Shown here one piece after another: positions 12,199 to 51,952 of a stretch of 64,000 bases of DNA. The stretch is taken from positions 103,501 to 167,500 of the forward strand of contig JACVTC010000016.1 in assembly GCA_016946835.1 (NCBI GenBank), written 5' to 3'. Positions within the stretch are counted from its first letter, which is position 1. The number at the start of each line of letters is the position of its first letter. Made by a program: the position numbers and the translations under genes. Under the pieces are notes generated by a model. The model saw only the letters and a program-made list of their open reading frames with translations, ran no database searches and was not told the origin of the DNA. This DNA is from Neocallimastix lanati (nom. inval.) (lineage: Eukaryota; Neocallimastigomycota; Neocallimastigomycetes; Neocallimastigales; Neocallimastigaceae).

Positions 12199-13261
12199 TT
12201 CTCATCAATTAATTAATTAATACTAAAAATAAAATTATTATTATATAATAAAATTTATAAAATGATTATAGGTAATTAGTAAGGTTACGGCCATTAATAT
12301 TCAGTTAACTGAAAAACAGTATTTACATATTATTGAATTATATCATAGTATTTTCAAATCTAATGAAAGTAATATATCATCATCAACCAATTTAAATAAT
12401 TCTTATATAAGGAATGAAGAAAATTTAATAAAATCAATTTCACATAGTAATTTAAATTTAAATCCAACAGTTAATTATGAAATATTAAAAAATAAGAATT
12501 ATATTAAAACTGATTTTTCAAATAGTAGTTCCGATTCTTCATTTAAGAAAAGCTTTTATATGAAATTAGAATTTCCAGTAATAAAATTAGAAACATTCTT
12601 AGGTGATGCAAATGGTGTTATTGATTTAAAAGAAATAGGACATACATCATTTCAGATTGATAAATCACAAATTAGTATAATGATATCTAATAATAATGAT
12701 ATAAATGTTGCAGTTCTTATAACATCATTTACAATGAATGATATATGTTTAAATCATAAATGTGTATTCCGTGAAATTATTCCACAGTACATTGTAAATT
12801 TAGAATCTGGTAAAGAAACAATAGAAATGAATAATCACTTTGCTTATATTAACTTCAAAAGAAATAGTAATAAGGATTCTTCATTAATTGTTCAAATTAA
12901 TAATCCTAAAGTTATATTTGCATTAAATACATTGTTCGAATTAAAGGACTTTTTCTTTAATCCAATGAACATTTCAATTAGTAATATTCAAGAAAATATA
13001 TTTAGTGGAAATAATAGTAATGTTGAAGCAGAAAATTTATCATCTATTCAAAATAAAGAATTTAATAATGATGATTATGACTTTTATTATAATATTAAAA
13101 ATAAAGATAAAATGAAATTGGATATTTCAATTAACAATCCGGAAATAATATTATTAGAAAATCATGAATTACATGATACAGAAGCTGTTGTGTTATCTGC
13201 AAAAAAGGTAATTATTGCTGATTATGAAATTACAAAATTCTATGTTGAAGAAATAGGTAAT

Positions 13262-13295
<34 letters not shown>

Positions 13296-16035
13296 TTAAA
13301 TTATCAAATAATAATAATAAATTAATACTAATAATAGTAATAATAAAATAATAATAACAATAAAATAATAATAATAATAAAAATTAAAATATTATAATAA
13401 TAATAATATTAATAAATAAATAAATAAATAAATAAATAAATTAATATAATAACAAATATAATAATAAATATAATAATAAATATAATAATAAATATAATAA
13501 TAAATATAATAATAAATATATTAATAAATATAATAATAAATATAATATTTATTATTTTAGGTGCTTTTCTTTGTGTATTTGAGGATAGAGAAAATACGTC
13601 ATTAAGATTAATTTCAAATTTTAATATTAATATTTCATTTGATAGCCAAAATCCCACTCCAGATCATTTATTTAAAAAATTTATATTAAGTTTTAGCTTC
13701 TTAGAATTAAGAATATCATATTGGGATTTCTTTCTTTTTGATAAGATTTATAATAAAATGAAAGAATATTTAGAAAGTTCAAACTCAAATGAAACAAACA
13801 TGTCATTATTAAATAATAAAAATAATAAAAGTATAAACCATTCATCAAATTTAATTATGAGGCATGAAGAGTTAATGCTGTATTGCGAAGGAATTCATGT
13901 AATTTTAATCGATGATATAAAAGGACTTCATATTCAAACATTAGATGGAAAAATTGATGAATTTACTCTTTCACTTCAAAATTGGTCAACTTCATTAATA
14001 GCTCAAACAACTTTACCAATTGAATTAAATTTCTTCAACATAAAAAGTTCACATTGGGAACCAATTATTGAACCTTGGAAATTTAGTGTAAATATATATA
14101 GAAAAAATGCAAACTCGGAATTTAATTGTGATTTAACTACAAAAGATAAACTAAATATTAATATATGTCATGACACAATAAACAGCTTATTAAATACATA
14201 TTCAAATTTGAGTAACCAGAAAAATCGTAATCTTGAAAGTCGTAGAATTGAAACATATCCATATATTTTGAGAAATAAGACAGGAAGTGATATAATTATA
14301 TGGACAGAAAGTGAAGAAGCAGATCTAGATATAAAATTAATTGAGCTACAAAATAATGATGAACTAAAGTTAAAATTTACAGATTGGAGAGAAATGCGAG
14401 AAAGAGAGAAAATTATAGAAAATAAATTAAATATTCAAATTAAAACAAATATATGGGAAACAATAAAATCCATTCCTGTCGATCAAGAAAAAACAATATC
14501 TTATTTACTAAGGCCTGTCGTAAATAATATTATGTATGTTCTCGTTGTTGATATTAAAGTAATAGATAATATTAAATATGTAACGTTTAGATCTTCATCA
14601 ATATTAAAAAATAGAACAAAATTAAATTTAAATATTTTAATCATGAGTAATAAAATAACTCAATATAGTATTGGACCATTGGAAGATTTTTATATTCCAA
14701 TCACTGATACATTCAATGGAAAAATAAAAATCAAACCAAAAGATGAAAAGGATAGAACATATGAGTGGAGCAATGAGGCATTTAGTTGGAATAATTTTAA
14801 AGAAACAAATACAGTATACCTAAATTGTGGTAGTAGTGTAAATAATTATGACATATTTTACTTTAAAATATATAATGAAACTACAAAAAATAAATTACAA
14901 GAACATTTAAATATGACATATACAATTGTACCACCACTTGAAATTGAAAATTTGTTACCAAATTCATTAAAGTTCACTGTTTATTGTGATGGTGGTAGAA
15001 ATAATTATGAATCATATATTCGCCCTGGAAAGAGTTACTCAATATATGAATTAAATACGAGTAATAATTTAGGACTTAGTATAAATATTTTTGATATTAT
15101 TGATTTCCAACAAAGAGATATCAGTATTATTAATAATAAATATGGTACTTTTGATAAATATATTACTATGTATAACCCAGATGGGTATGAATTAAAGTTA
15201 TCTTTAAATTATTTAAACCTAAGAACCGGAACTAAAAGAGTTTCAATTATGAGTCCTTATATAATTTACAATAAAACAGATTTAGATATTACAGTTGTAC
15301 CAAAAAAAATTATTAATACTAATACCATATCAAATAATTTACTATTAAAGAAAAGTAAAAATGGAAAATTAGTACCTAATCTCTTTTCATTCAACAACCA
15401 GTTTATATCTAATAGAGTGTATTTAAAAACTTTTAATTCAGAATTAAGTAAACCAATTAGTTTTGAAGCAGTAGGAAGTTCATATAATGTTGATATTCCA
15501 TTAATAAATAATAATAAATTTGAATTGGGGGTTAATGTTACAGAAGGTCAAGGAAAATATCATAATGTTAAAATAATTACGATATCTCCTAGATATATCA
15601 TAATCAATAATCTTAAAAGTGATTTATTAATAAAACAAAATAAAAGTGAATATGAATATAAAATTAAAAGTAATTCAAGTTTAAGCCTTAATGAAATTTT
15701 AGATACAACAGAAAAGTGTATTTGTTTTAGCTTATTAAGTAAGGAGGATGAATGGACTTCTCCATTAAATATTGATAGTATTGGAACATATTATTTAAAG
15801 TTAACAAAAACAAATTATAGTAAAGAAGATTTAATCAAAATTAATATTATTTTAAAAAATGCAACTGTTTATATATCAATAACAAAGTCATTAATTTGGC
15901 CAATTAAAATTGTAAATGAATATAGAGATGAAATAATAATTTATCAAAAGGTAATAAATAATAATAATTATAAAAATTTTAAAATAATAATATTAATAAT
16001 AATAATAAATTAATAAACAAATAAATAAATAATAA

Positions 16036-16091
<56 letters not shown>

Positions 16092-17419
16092 TTGTTAAAA
16101 TTTATTAAATATATTAAATTAAATTTAAATATCAAAGAATGCAAAGAGAAAATACAAAATTTTACCAAATTATTGTAATTCATTTGCATTAGATAATCCA
16201 TGTGATCCATCAAAGATTATTATTATGGAAATTTATGACATGAAATATGAAATTAATATTTTAGATATTAGGCAAATTACTCCAATTGAAATAAATAAAG
16301 GAAAAAGATCTTTAGGAAACATTATTATTCAAAAAAGTTATGAAGGGCCAATTTTAATTATTAAAATTCAAGAGGTTAATACGCTTAATAGAAAAAGCAC
16401 AAAAATTGATAATAGTAAAAGTATTCAAAAATTAAATTTAAATATTAGATTATCAGATATTGGTATTTCATTAATTAATAAAGATATTGAAGAATTTTTG
16501 TATTTATCAATGAAAGATATTATGTTAACTTTTAAAGAAGAAGAAAAATTTCAAAAGGTTAAAATAATAATTAAATATATACAACTTGATAATCAACTTT
16601 ATAATGCATTAGAAGAAGTTATTTTATCTCCAACTACACATTATAATGATAGTAATAAAGAAACACAACCTATTATTCAAGTATCATTCTCAAAGTGTAA
16701 AAATATAAAATATGGTGTAAATTATTTTGAATATTTTGATTCTTTAATTCAAGAATTTTCATTAAAACTAGATGAAGAATTATTAAATTTATTAATTGAG
16801 TTTATGAATTTTAGCTCACTACAAAAGAAAAGTAATAGTAATAATTTAAATGGAGAACAATCAGATATTAATGATCCAATGTTTAAAGATAGTAATAAAT
16901 TATACTTCGAAGTGTTCCAATTACAACCTGTTAAAGCGAATATTTCATTTGCTAGAGCTGAACATATAAATTCAGAAGAGGATAATTCCGAAGAAATTGA
17001 AAATATATCAGAATCAGACATTAATGGAAGTAGTAATATTAATATTTTTACATATTTAGCTGATATTTTAACAATGACAATTGGAAATATTCATAACGCA
17101 CCTCTTGATTTACATGCCTTAATATTAGAACATCCAACAGTAGATAAAGATCTTCTCTTTAATTTAATTAAAACTCATTATTCACAAGAAATTATAGGAC
17201 AAATACACAAAATTTTAGGATCTGCCGATTTAATTGGTAATCCTGTAAGCTTATTTAATAGTGTTAGTTCAGGTGTATATGATATATTTTATGAACCAAT
17301 TCAAGGTATTATTAGTGATCGTCCACAAGATATTGGAATTGGAATAGCAACGGTAAATATTAAATTTTATTAATAATATTTAATATTATAATTTATATTA
17401 TAACTATATCTATATAATA

Positions 17420-17473
<54 letters not shown>

Positions 17474-19017
17474 GATAAACTATAAAATTATTATTTAAAT
17501 TAATAGGGTACTGGAAAATTTGTATTGAAAACTATTTCAGGTATAAGTTCTTCCGTTTCTCAAATAACAGGGAGTGTAGGAAAAGGTTTGTCAATTGCGA
17601 CAATGGATCAAAAGGTTTGAATTTTATTTAATAATTTAATAATTTCTAGTAATATAATAAAGATAATTAAAATATAAATTCAAAATTTAAAAAGTTCTAT
17701 TTACAAAGACAGATGTCTGCAAGGTATGTAATATTATATAATGATATAATGTATTTATTTAATAATAATTAAATAAATTAATGATTATATTTAAAAATAG
17801 AAATAAACCAAAACATGCCCTTGGTGGTATATCTACTGGTGCAACGCAATTAGGAAAAAGTGTAGCAAGTGCTATTAGTGGTGTTGTTGTAAGTACTTAT
17901 ATAAAAAAATCATTAATTTTACAAAAACACTGATTTAATCATCTAATAATTTTTTTTGTTAAAAGGAGCAACCAGTGAATGGCCTGCAGAAAGATGGTTT
18001 TAACGGCTTCATAAAAGGTGTCGGTAAAGGAATTGTTGGGTGAATATTATAATAATATATATAAAAATAATTTATTAAGGCATTATACTAATTTAGATTT
18101 AATATTATTTAGTGCTTTTACGAAACCAGTAGTAGGTGTATTTGACTTAGCGTCAAATGTAACAGAAGGCTTAAAAAATACAACAAGTATTGATGAATTG
18201 AATTTTTCAAGAGTTAGATATCCGAGACATATAGGAAAAAATAAAATATTAAAAGTAAATCAATAACTATAATTTATAATACTAAATACTAAATATATAT
18301 ATAAAATAAAATTTTCTAATTATGATTTAATTAATTTTTTCCGTTATTGTTATAGCCTTATAATGAAAAAGAAGCAAAAGGACAGTATATTAAGAATCAA
18401 TTAAGTGATGGAAAATATGTTAATGAGGATTATATTTCTCATATTGGTAAATTCTATTTAAAAATCATTTTAAAAATTAATCTCTTAAAAAAATACTAAT
18501 ATTAATTTATATTATATAAAATAGAATTAAGTAGAGACTATGAAAAATTAATTCAAACGGAACAAAGATTATTATATGTTAATATAGAAAACTATAAAGT
18601 AATTAGTGAAATATCTCTTGATGGTAAAATATTTATAATGTTTATTATTTTATTGAGAAGATTTTAATTAATTGGAAATATTAATAATTATATTTATTAA
18701 TAAATTTATTTTTTAGAATTAAATTCAATTGAAATTAAAATAAATATAATTATTATAAAATATCGTAAAAGAAATAATCCTGTTTTATTAGATTTAAAAA
18801 TCTATATTAAAGATTATAAAGAATCTAAAGTAAGTACATAAATATACAAGCTCTTAATATATTAGCAATAATTCAAATAATTTATTTTATTATTATTATA
18901 TATTTCTAATCATTTTTTAATTTTTAATTATTAAAAAACAATAAACAGATATTTGTTAATAAAGTCAATGAAGTACTATCATTATATAGATATGAAAAGT
19001 TAAGATTAATAAAATGA
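6456..19017 (+). CDS. VPS13: VPS13-family bridge-like lipid transfer protein
   Basis: A rod-shaped protein that moves glycerophospholipids between organelles at contact sites. Exons: 6456-6552, 6666-6743, 6827-6939, 7006-7102, 7220-7329, 7419-7520, 7600-7689, 7786-7845, 7920-8069, 8169-8238, 8311-8444, 8513-8612, 8690-8781, 8867-8965, 9052-9302, 9403-9598, 9731-9861, 9937-10117, 10243-10458, 10625-12124, 12272-13256, 13561-15950, 16138-17352, 17507-17614, 17695-17723, 17801-17888, 17966-18039, 18113-18254, 18356-18446, 18525-18623, 18717-18829, 18949-19017. Total 9270 nt, 3089 aa, close to yeast Vps13. The chorein N-terminus reads MFEGIVISLLNKLIGKYV then NLRLRKDALLQLNLPIDVFE; IHIRYED follows near residue 180. 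The adaptor-binding VAB/SHR-BD region lies around residues 1750-2400. The C-terminal block shows ITGSVGKGLSIATMDQ, HALGGISTGATQLGKSVASA and KPVVGVFDLASNVTEGLKNT. No frameshift was seen. One exon is only 29 nt. Introns are short except three with (AAT)n or (ATT)n tracts. Confidence 0.97.
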
Positions 19018-19547
19018 AATAAATTCATTTAATATTTTAAAATTAATATAAATAAATTTATATATTAATATCGAAATATATATAATAAACATTAATTTAC
19101 TATTAATAAAAATTATTTTAAAGAAAATTAGTTAAATTTAATAAATATTAAACAAATAAAGAACAATAAAACAAAATAAAATAAAGTAAAACAAAATAAA
19201 ATAATTTAAAAAGCAATTACTTTTTTTATTAATTATCTTATAGTTATTATTGTTGTTGTTTTAAATTATTAATTATTAATTATATTTAAATAAAAATTTT
19301 AAATAATGATATACAATAAATAAAATAAGGTATATTTTTTTGTTCTATTATTAATTAAAATAATGCTTAAAATATTTTATTTTTTTTCAAAAAAATAAAA
19401 GAAAAAAACCTAATTTAGTATTAATATCAATTTATTTATAAAATTATATTTATATTATTAATGTATAAAGGTTATTTATAATTAATAATAAAATTTAATT
19501 TTTAAAAGGTATGTTAATCATTAGTTTTTTTTTAAAATATATTAGTA

Positions 19548-19586
<39 letters not shown>

Positions 19587-19896
19587 TTCATCTTTCCACA
19601 AATTTCGTTAAATTTATATCATAGTACAAATCGAATATAGTTATTTAGGTACCATTATGTAAGAAAATAATGATCTAATGTTAATTAAAAATAAATAATT
19701 ATAGATAATCATTTTTATAAGAATAAAGAAAATTTTTACATAATAAATTATTATTTTTATTTGCCAATATATATTTAATACATATAATATAAAAGATTTT
19801 TTAAAAATATAATTGTTATTTATCAGAAATATTTCAAATATGAATTTATGAATCTATGAATTTCTTAGATTTGAAATATTAATTTTTTATTTATCA

Positions 19897-19946
<50 letters not shown>

Positions 19947-20060
19947 GAAACTATTTAAATATTCATATTTATTATTTATTAAAGTTTTAAAACATTAAAT
20001 TTTTAAAGTTTGTCATATATATAAATATGATTATTGTTTATTCTCAATTCTAATATTCAA

Positions 20061-20092
<32 letters not shown>

Positions 20093-20898
20093 TTTTTATT
20101 TTATTTTTAATAATAAATAATTATTACTTCGTTAAAATTATCAAATTAAATTATGTCATATTATTTGACATAATTATATAACTCTTTATATAATAGAAAT
20201 TAAATTTAATAAATACACAATATGAAAAAAGTAAGATTGTATGGTTTTAAAAATAAATACTTTATTTTTTAGTTATACTAATATTTACTAGATATTTAAT
20301 ATTTCATAGATATAATATTTCATAATATAGATATTATATTTTTATATATATTTATTTATATTCGTAATCTGGCCTTTATATATTACAATTGATAAAATAT
20401 ACAAAAAATTTTTTTTTCATATATATTTTGTTTTCATTTAAATCATATTTTTTTTAAGTATTTTTCTTTTAAAAAGTTATTAAAATTTATTGATGTTCCT
20501 GGATTAAATAAATTATGTTTTTCTGGATATTAAGTATTAGATTGTATATATATATATTATTTTATTAAATTTTGGTTTTTGATTTTTGATTTTAGCTTAT
20601 TTTTCATATTTTAAATAAAAATATATTCAGATAGCATATTCTTCAAAATTTATCTATTTTTTTAAAAAAAAGAATTAAAAAAAAGAATTATAAATTAGTA
20701 TTAAATTTTAGAAGAGTAAAAAAATTTATAATAGAAGTATATTTAAATAATAATATGTTATTGAATTAATAATACTTGTAATATATATTAATAAAGAGTG
20801 TGTATATTATATATATATAGTATAGAATTATTAAATAATTATAAATATATATATAATAGAAATAAAGTACAATTATATTATTTTATATAATTTAAAAA
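19018..20898. other. AT-rich intergenic region with long T runs
   Basis: The 1.9 kb between VPS13 and the giant gene holds a T run of about 42 at 19899-19940, a second T-rich run near 20061-20098 and (TA)n at 19555-19577. No conserved gene was found. The promoter of the giant gene should lie here, but nothing stands out from the background. I looked specifically for upstream calponin-homology exons of the giant gene and found none. Confidence 0.6.
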
Positions 20899-46897
<25,999 letters not shown>

Positions 46898-48289
46898 TTT
46901 ATTTTTTTTTTCTTTGATAATAAATGTATATATATATTTATATATCTTTATATATATATATATTCCTTTTTTTTTTTCATAATATATAGTTTAGATTATA
47001 TTTATCATAATCAAAACTTTAACAATTAAAATAAATAATATTTTATTTTATTTTATTTTTTTTTGTAAAATATATATATATTAAAAATATATATATATAT
47101 AAATATATATTAAATTAAATAAATTATATAAATAAAAAATATACATATTAAATTAAATATATAATATAATTATATTTGTTTTTTTTATTTTTTATTTCAT
47201 AATTAAATAAGATCATGTAAATTATTATTTATATTCCTTTTCAATTATTTTTTATATATATTATTATTTTTTTATTATTTAAAAATTTAAATTCATAAAA
47301 TATTTAGTTAAAGGTTATGTTATATTAAAAATTTCGAATTTAGTGCATTTCTCAACGTGGCGTATTTTTGTATGTGACTTGTTTTTTTAATAATTAAATA
47401 AATAATAAATATTCTTTTTTTTTATATATATATAATTTATTAATATTCAATTATAAAAATAATAATTCTTTTTTATTAGAATATATTATTATTTCTTTTG
47501 AAATAATAATTATTTATATATTTATTTATGATTGTATAGAATATCTTAAAAATGTATGGCTTTATTTAAAAAATATTATACGCCACATTGCGAAATGCAT
47601 CTCCAAAATTTTTTATGATAAATTTAAATTTAAATTTTAATCAATTATTTAAATATATTATTTATATTATATTAAAATTTGAATTTATAAAATATATTAT
47701 ATTATTTAAAATATATTATATTATTTATCTATTATATATAATCAATAACTAGAATATAGTAAAATGAAACGAAAGTAAATATAAAAAAGATGAAAATATG
47801 ATTTTCAGAATTTTTAAATTTTAGTTTCTTCATAATTAATATATAATTTATTTATTTTATTTTATTTTATTTTATTTTATTCAATCTGTACTTTATATTC
47901 ATATTCTATTATTTATTTTATTTTATTTTATTTTTTATTTTTTATTTATTTATTTATTTACTTTTTTTTAATTCAAAATTGATGTCTATATATATATTTT
48001 ATCATATTAAATACCAATATTTTTATAATATTAAGATTAAAATTTTCTTAATGTAACAATTAATATAAGTTTATATAAAAAAAAAAAAATTAAAAATAAA
48101 AATAAAAAAAAAGATAAAATGATTATCAAAACTTTGAATCAAAACTTTTAATTTTAATTAATACAATTAAAATTAAATAATACATAAAAAAAAAAAAAAA
48201 AACTATTATATATGTTAAAATATATAATATATATTTAGTTTATTATTGTAATAAAAGATAATTTTTTTTTTTTTTTTTAATAATATTTA
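46898..48289. other. Convergent 3' intergenic region
   Basis: This spacer lies between the 3' ends of the giant gene and the ABC ATPase gene. It is A/T-rich, with (TA)n at about 46928-46965 and 47070-47110 and (TTTTA)n at about 47853-47940. The only non-A/T-rich sequence is the pair of inverted repeats described as a MITE-like element. No ORF is supported. Confidence 0.6.
47344..47599. mobile_element. MITE-like element with 22-bp terminal inverted repeats
   Basis: TGCATTTCTCAACGTGGCGTAT at 47344-47365 is inverted at 47578-47599 with 20 of 22 bases matching. A weaker match (AAAAATTT[C/T]G) extends outside both arms. The arms are GC-rich in an otherwise A/T spacer. The interior is A/T-rich with no ORF, and holds an 11-bp perfect stem with a 4-nt loop at 47485-47510. 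The size of about 256 bp and lack of coding content fit a non-autonomous miniature inverted-repeat element. No clear target-site duplication is visible. Confidence 0.5.
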
Positions 48290-48515
48290 TTAATTATTTT
48301 GGTATTCCATTTTTTTCCTAAATGCAAAAGTTGGATAATCTGTTTGCTTTTTAATAATTGTATGTCCTAATACGTTATTACTACTTGAACTAATATTATT
48401 TATATTTTTTGGTTTACTCAACTATTTAATTTATAAAAATTATAGAAAAGTAATTAATTTATATTTTATTAATAATGGTTATAATTTTTAGCAAAAAATA
48501 TAATTTTTTCTTTTT

Positions 48516-48550
<35 letters not shown>

Positions 48551-49435
48551 GTAATAATAAACAATATCATTTTATATTACTTACTTCATTTATTCTGTTA
48601 TCTAAATCTTCAAGTGTTTTTTTCTTAATATCTATTGGAATTATTTCTTGCTTCGCGATTTTACCATCTCTCATATAAATAACTCTATCAGCGAAGTTTT
48701 TTAAGTATACATCATGAGTTACCATAATTAATGTCATTTCTTAATTTTTTTTTTTTTTTAATAATTGATTAATATGATAATTAATAATATATATATATAT
48801 ATTAGATATTAATTATTATATTATATTATATTATATTAAATTTTATAAATTTAATATTTAATATTTTTCAAATAAATAAGATACTTTACTATCCAATTTA
48901 TTTAATGTATGTAATAATTTTATTATTTTATAGGTATTTTCTCTATCTAAATCACCACTACAAAAAAAAAAAAAAATTATAGAATATAATAAATAATTCA
49001 AAATACATATACAAAAAGAATAATAATTTTAATATTCATAATTTTATAATTATTATATAATATATACATATTATATAATTTAGATTTAAAAGATAAAATG
49101 GTTTTTATTTACGTTGGTTCATCAAGAAGTAATATATCTGGCTTATTTGAGATTGCTCTAGCAATTGTAACTCTTTGTTGTTCACCACCTGATAATTGAT
49201 TTGGATAGTGATTAACTCTATTTTCAAGTCCGACTCTATATAAACTTGCTTTAAAAAATATATATATATATTAATTTAAAATTAACATTTTTTATTATTT
49301 ATTATTATTTTAGGGTTTCGTATTTGAATTTAATATAATATATTATAATAATAAATAAAATATTATTAATATATATCATTGTTATTATTACAATAATAAT
49401 TTTTTAATATTTTATTATTATTTTTATTATTAGTA

Positions 49436-49482
<47 letters not shown>

Positions 49483-49541
49483 GTTATTATTATTATTATA
49501 GTTATTATTATTATTTTATTTATTTATTATTTTTTTATTAC

Positions 49542-49580
<39 letters not shown>

Positions 49581-50587
49581 GATTATTATTATTATTAAAA
49601 TTATTATTATATAATATATACCTAATGCTACAGCGGTTCTTTCTGCTTTATCTAATTGCCCTAATAATTGCATAGGAAATTCTATATTCTCTTTTGCTGT
49701 CATTGTATTTAATAAATTGAATGCCTGAAATACAAACCCTCTAGATATTTTTATTAGAGTATCAAAATTTTGATATTTAATATATTTAACATTTTAATAA
49801 ATACGATTTATTAATATTTAGTACATATGAATATTTTTCAGAGGTTTATATTGCTAACATTATTATTAATTATAAGAATACAATTATTTTTATATTACAA
49901 TTTTTTTAATCTTAAATCTGCAAGTACTGAATCCTTTGTATTTGCGTTAATTTCTATTATTAATTATTATTAAAGTATAGTATTTAAAGAATATATATAT
50001 ATATATTAATTCATATTAATTTTTTATTTAAAAAAAAAAAAAAAAAAAAAATTGCTTATTTAAAAATATAAAAATTTTTTTTTTTTTTTACTTGTCCCAC
50101 AAATAACTAATTCTCCTTTAGAAGGTTTATCAATTGTTCCCAAAATATTTAGTAGTGAAGTTTTACCACCTCCAGAAGTACCATAAATTGTAAGCCATTC
50201 ACCTCTTCTCACATCTAATGAAATACCTCTGAATATATACATATTTTTTTTAAAATAATATTTTTATATAACAATTTATTATTATTATTATTATTATTAT
50301 AATATAGGACGTAAAATGGCATATATATATTGCATTTTATATATAGAATTATTATATAAATTAATATGAGAACAAAATATATAAAAAGTATTCACAATAT
50401 ATTATTATATATTTAAATATATATATATATACTCTAATATTAAATATTAACCTAATTGCTGGAACACCTTCAACACCAATTAAATATGTTTTATGAATAT
50501 TTTCTAAATGAACAACAACTTCATTTTGACTTTTATCTTCATATTCCTCATCAAGATCCTTAATATAAAAGAATGAAAATGTAAATG

Positions 50588-50671
<84 letters not shown>

Positions 50672-50869
50672 TTAATATTAATAATGAATATATATATATA
50701 TATATTTTAAACGAAACAATCATTAATTGATAAAAAAAAAAAAATTAGTAATTATTCTTTATTGTTATTATTTTCAATAGTTCACTTTTATTTTCTTTAT
50801 TACATTAATATCCGATGTAGCTAATATAATTTCACTTGAATTAGTAGAACCGTTTATTTTTTTACTCAT
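48290..50869 (-). CDS. Stand-alone ABC ATPase, MacB/LolD type
   Basis: A single nucleotide-binding domain that should hydrolyse ATP to drive a partner membrane protein. Nine minus-strand exons: 50869-50804, 50558-50452, 50228-50092, 49953-49899, 49740-49622, 49248-49113, 48957-48890, 48739-48585, 48421-48290. They sum to 975 nt, giving 324 aa. All motifs are intact: Walker [10 protein letters not shown] (residues 74-82), Q-loop GFVFQ (Q127), signature LSGGEQQR (180-187), Walker B ILLLDEP with E205, D-loop TGDLD and H-loop VTHD (H238). There is no signal peptide or transmembrane helix. The TGDLD and LSGGEQQRV forms are those of bacterial MacB/LolD ATPases and the eukaryotic ABCH-like proteins of protists. 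The C-terminal 45 residues ([15 protein letters not shown] and on) are low-complexity. No permease lies in the window. Which membrane partner it serves cannot be told. Confidence 0.93.
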
Positions 50870-50976
50870 TTTATGATATTTACTTAATAACAATATTTCT
50901 CGAGACTCTTCGCAGCTTGAGATTTTGTTATTTTATTATTATTATTATTTAATTTTTTATTATTTATTCTAAATTT

Positions 50977-51025
<49 letters not shown>

Positions 51026-51601
51026 TATTATTATTATTTATTTATTTATTATTTTATATTTTATTTTGGTTAATAATTTATATAAAGTTAAAATTATATT
51101 AACAGATAAAAACTTTAAAGTTTTTAATGATATTTATTATTAATTTAATGAGATACTATCAAATAAAAATTTTAATAAATAATAAATTACAAATTTATTT
51201 ATCTATTTATTTAATAAAAAATTATTATTTTAATATAAAAACTTTAAAAAATAATAAATTAAAAAGTTTATTTATCATTTTCATTCATTTATATAAATTT
51301 TTATTAATTATTTAATATAAGTAAAGTTTATTTTTTTTCTTTTAATAAATTGTTAATATTTGAAGTTTTCTGAAATTTATTTATTTATTTATTTATTTTT
51401 TTTCTAATAAATATACTTTTTTTTCTATATTAAATTTTTTTTTATATTTTCTCTCTCTTTTTTTTTTTTTATATATAAAAAAATGTAAAAACATTTAATA
51501 TCTTATATTATGTTTTTATATTTAATAGCTTTTATTTTATTTTATTTTTTTTTATTTTTTTTTTTTTTGTCTTAAAAAATAAAGACTTTGTAGTAATTAA
51601 T
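50870..51601. other. Intergenic region, ABC ATPase 5' / OPLAH 3'
   Basis: This 732-bp spacer holds the ABC ATPase promoter side and the 5-oxoprolinase 3' end. It is A/T-rich, with a T run of about 36 at 50988-51023. Apart from a small GC-rich inverted repeat near 50898, nothing stands out. The open frame at 51127-51315 is A/T-only and not supported. Confidence 0.55.
50898..50922. promoter_or_regulatory. Small GC-rich inverted repeat upstream of ABC ATPase
   Basis: TCTCGAG and CTTGAGA (arms with one mismatch) flank ACTCTTCGCAG, 29-53 bp upstream of the ABC ATPase start codon. It is the only GC-containing cluster in the spacer, so it may be a protein-binding site or a 5' UTR hairpin. No factor is assigned. 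Confidence 0.25.
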
Positions 51602-51921
51602 TTAATTATCTGGTTTTCCCCAACCACCACCACCAGGTGTTTTTATAATAATTCTATCATTCATAGCTACAGTTACAGTATTTTTACCACCAATACTTAA
51701 TACTTCAATTTCATCTGAATTTTCAATGTGATGGATCCAAATGTTTTCTCCTTTTTTGGCATCTTCACCACCTTCCAGACTATGATATATTCATATTAAA
51801 ATATATGATATATATGATCCAATTAATATTTATTTATTTATTTATTTTATTTATTTTATTCAATCTATTCTTTAATTGTATCCATATTCTACTACTATTT
51901 ATTTTTATTTTTATTTTTATG

Positions 51922-51952
<31 letters not shown>

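Noticed and set aside
20363-20531. Open stretch ending FIDVPGLNKLCFSGY
   Set aside because: Coding-like end but no start codon, upstream stop, no splice sites and no family match.
50361-50723. Polyleucine-containing minus-strand ORF
   Set aside because: It is exon 2 of the ABC ATPase read through an (AAT)n intron; only 50452-50558 is coding.
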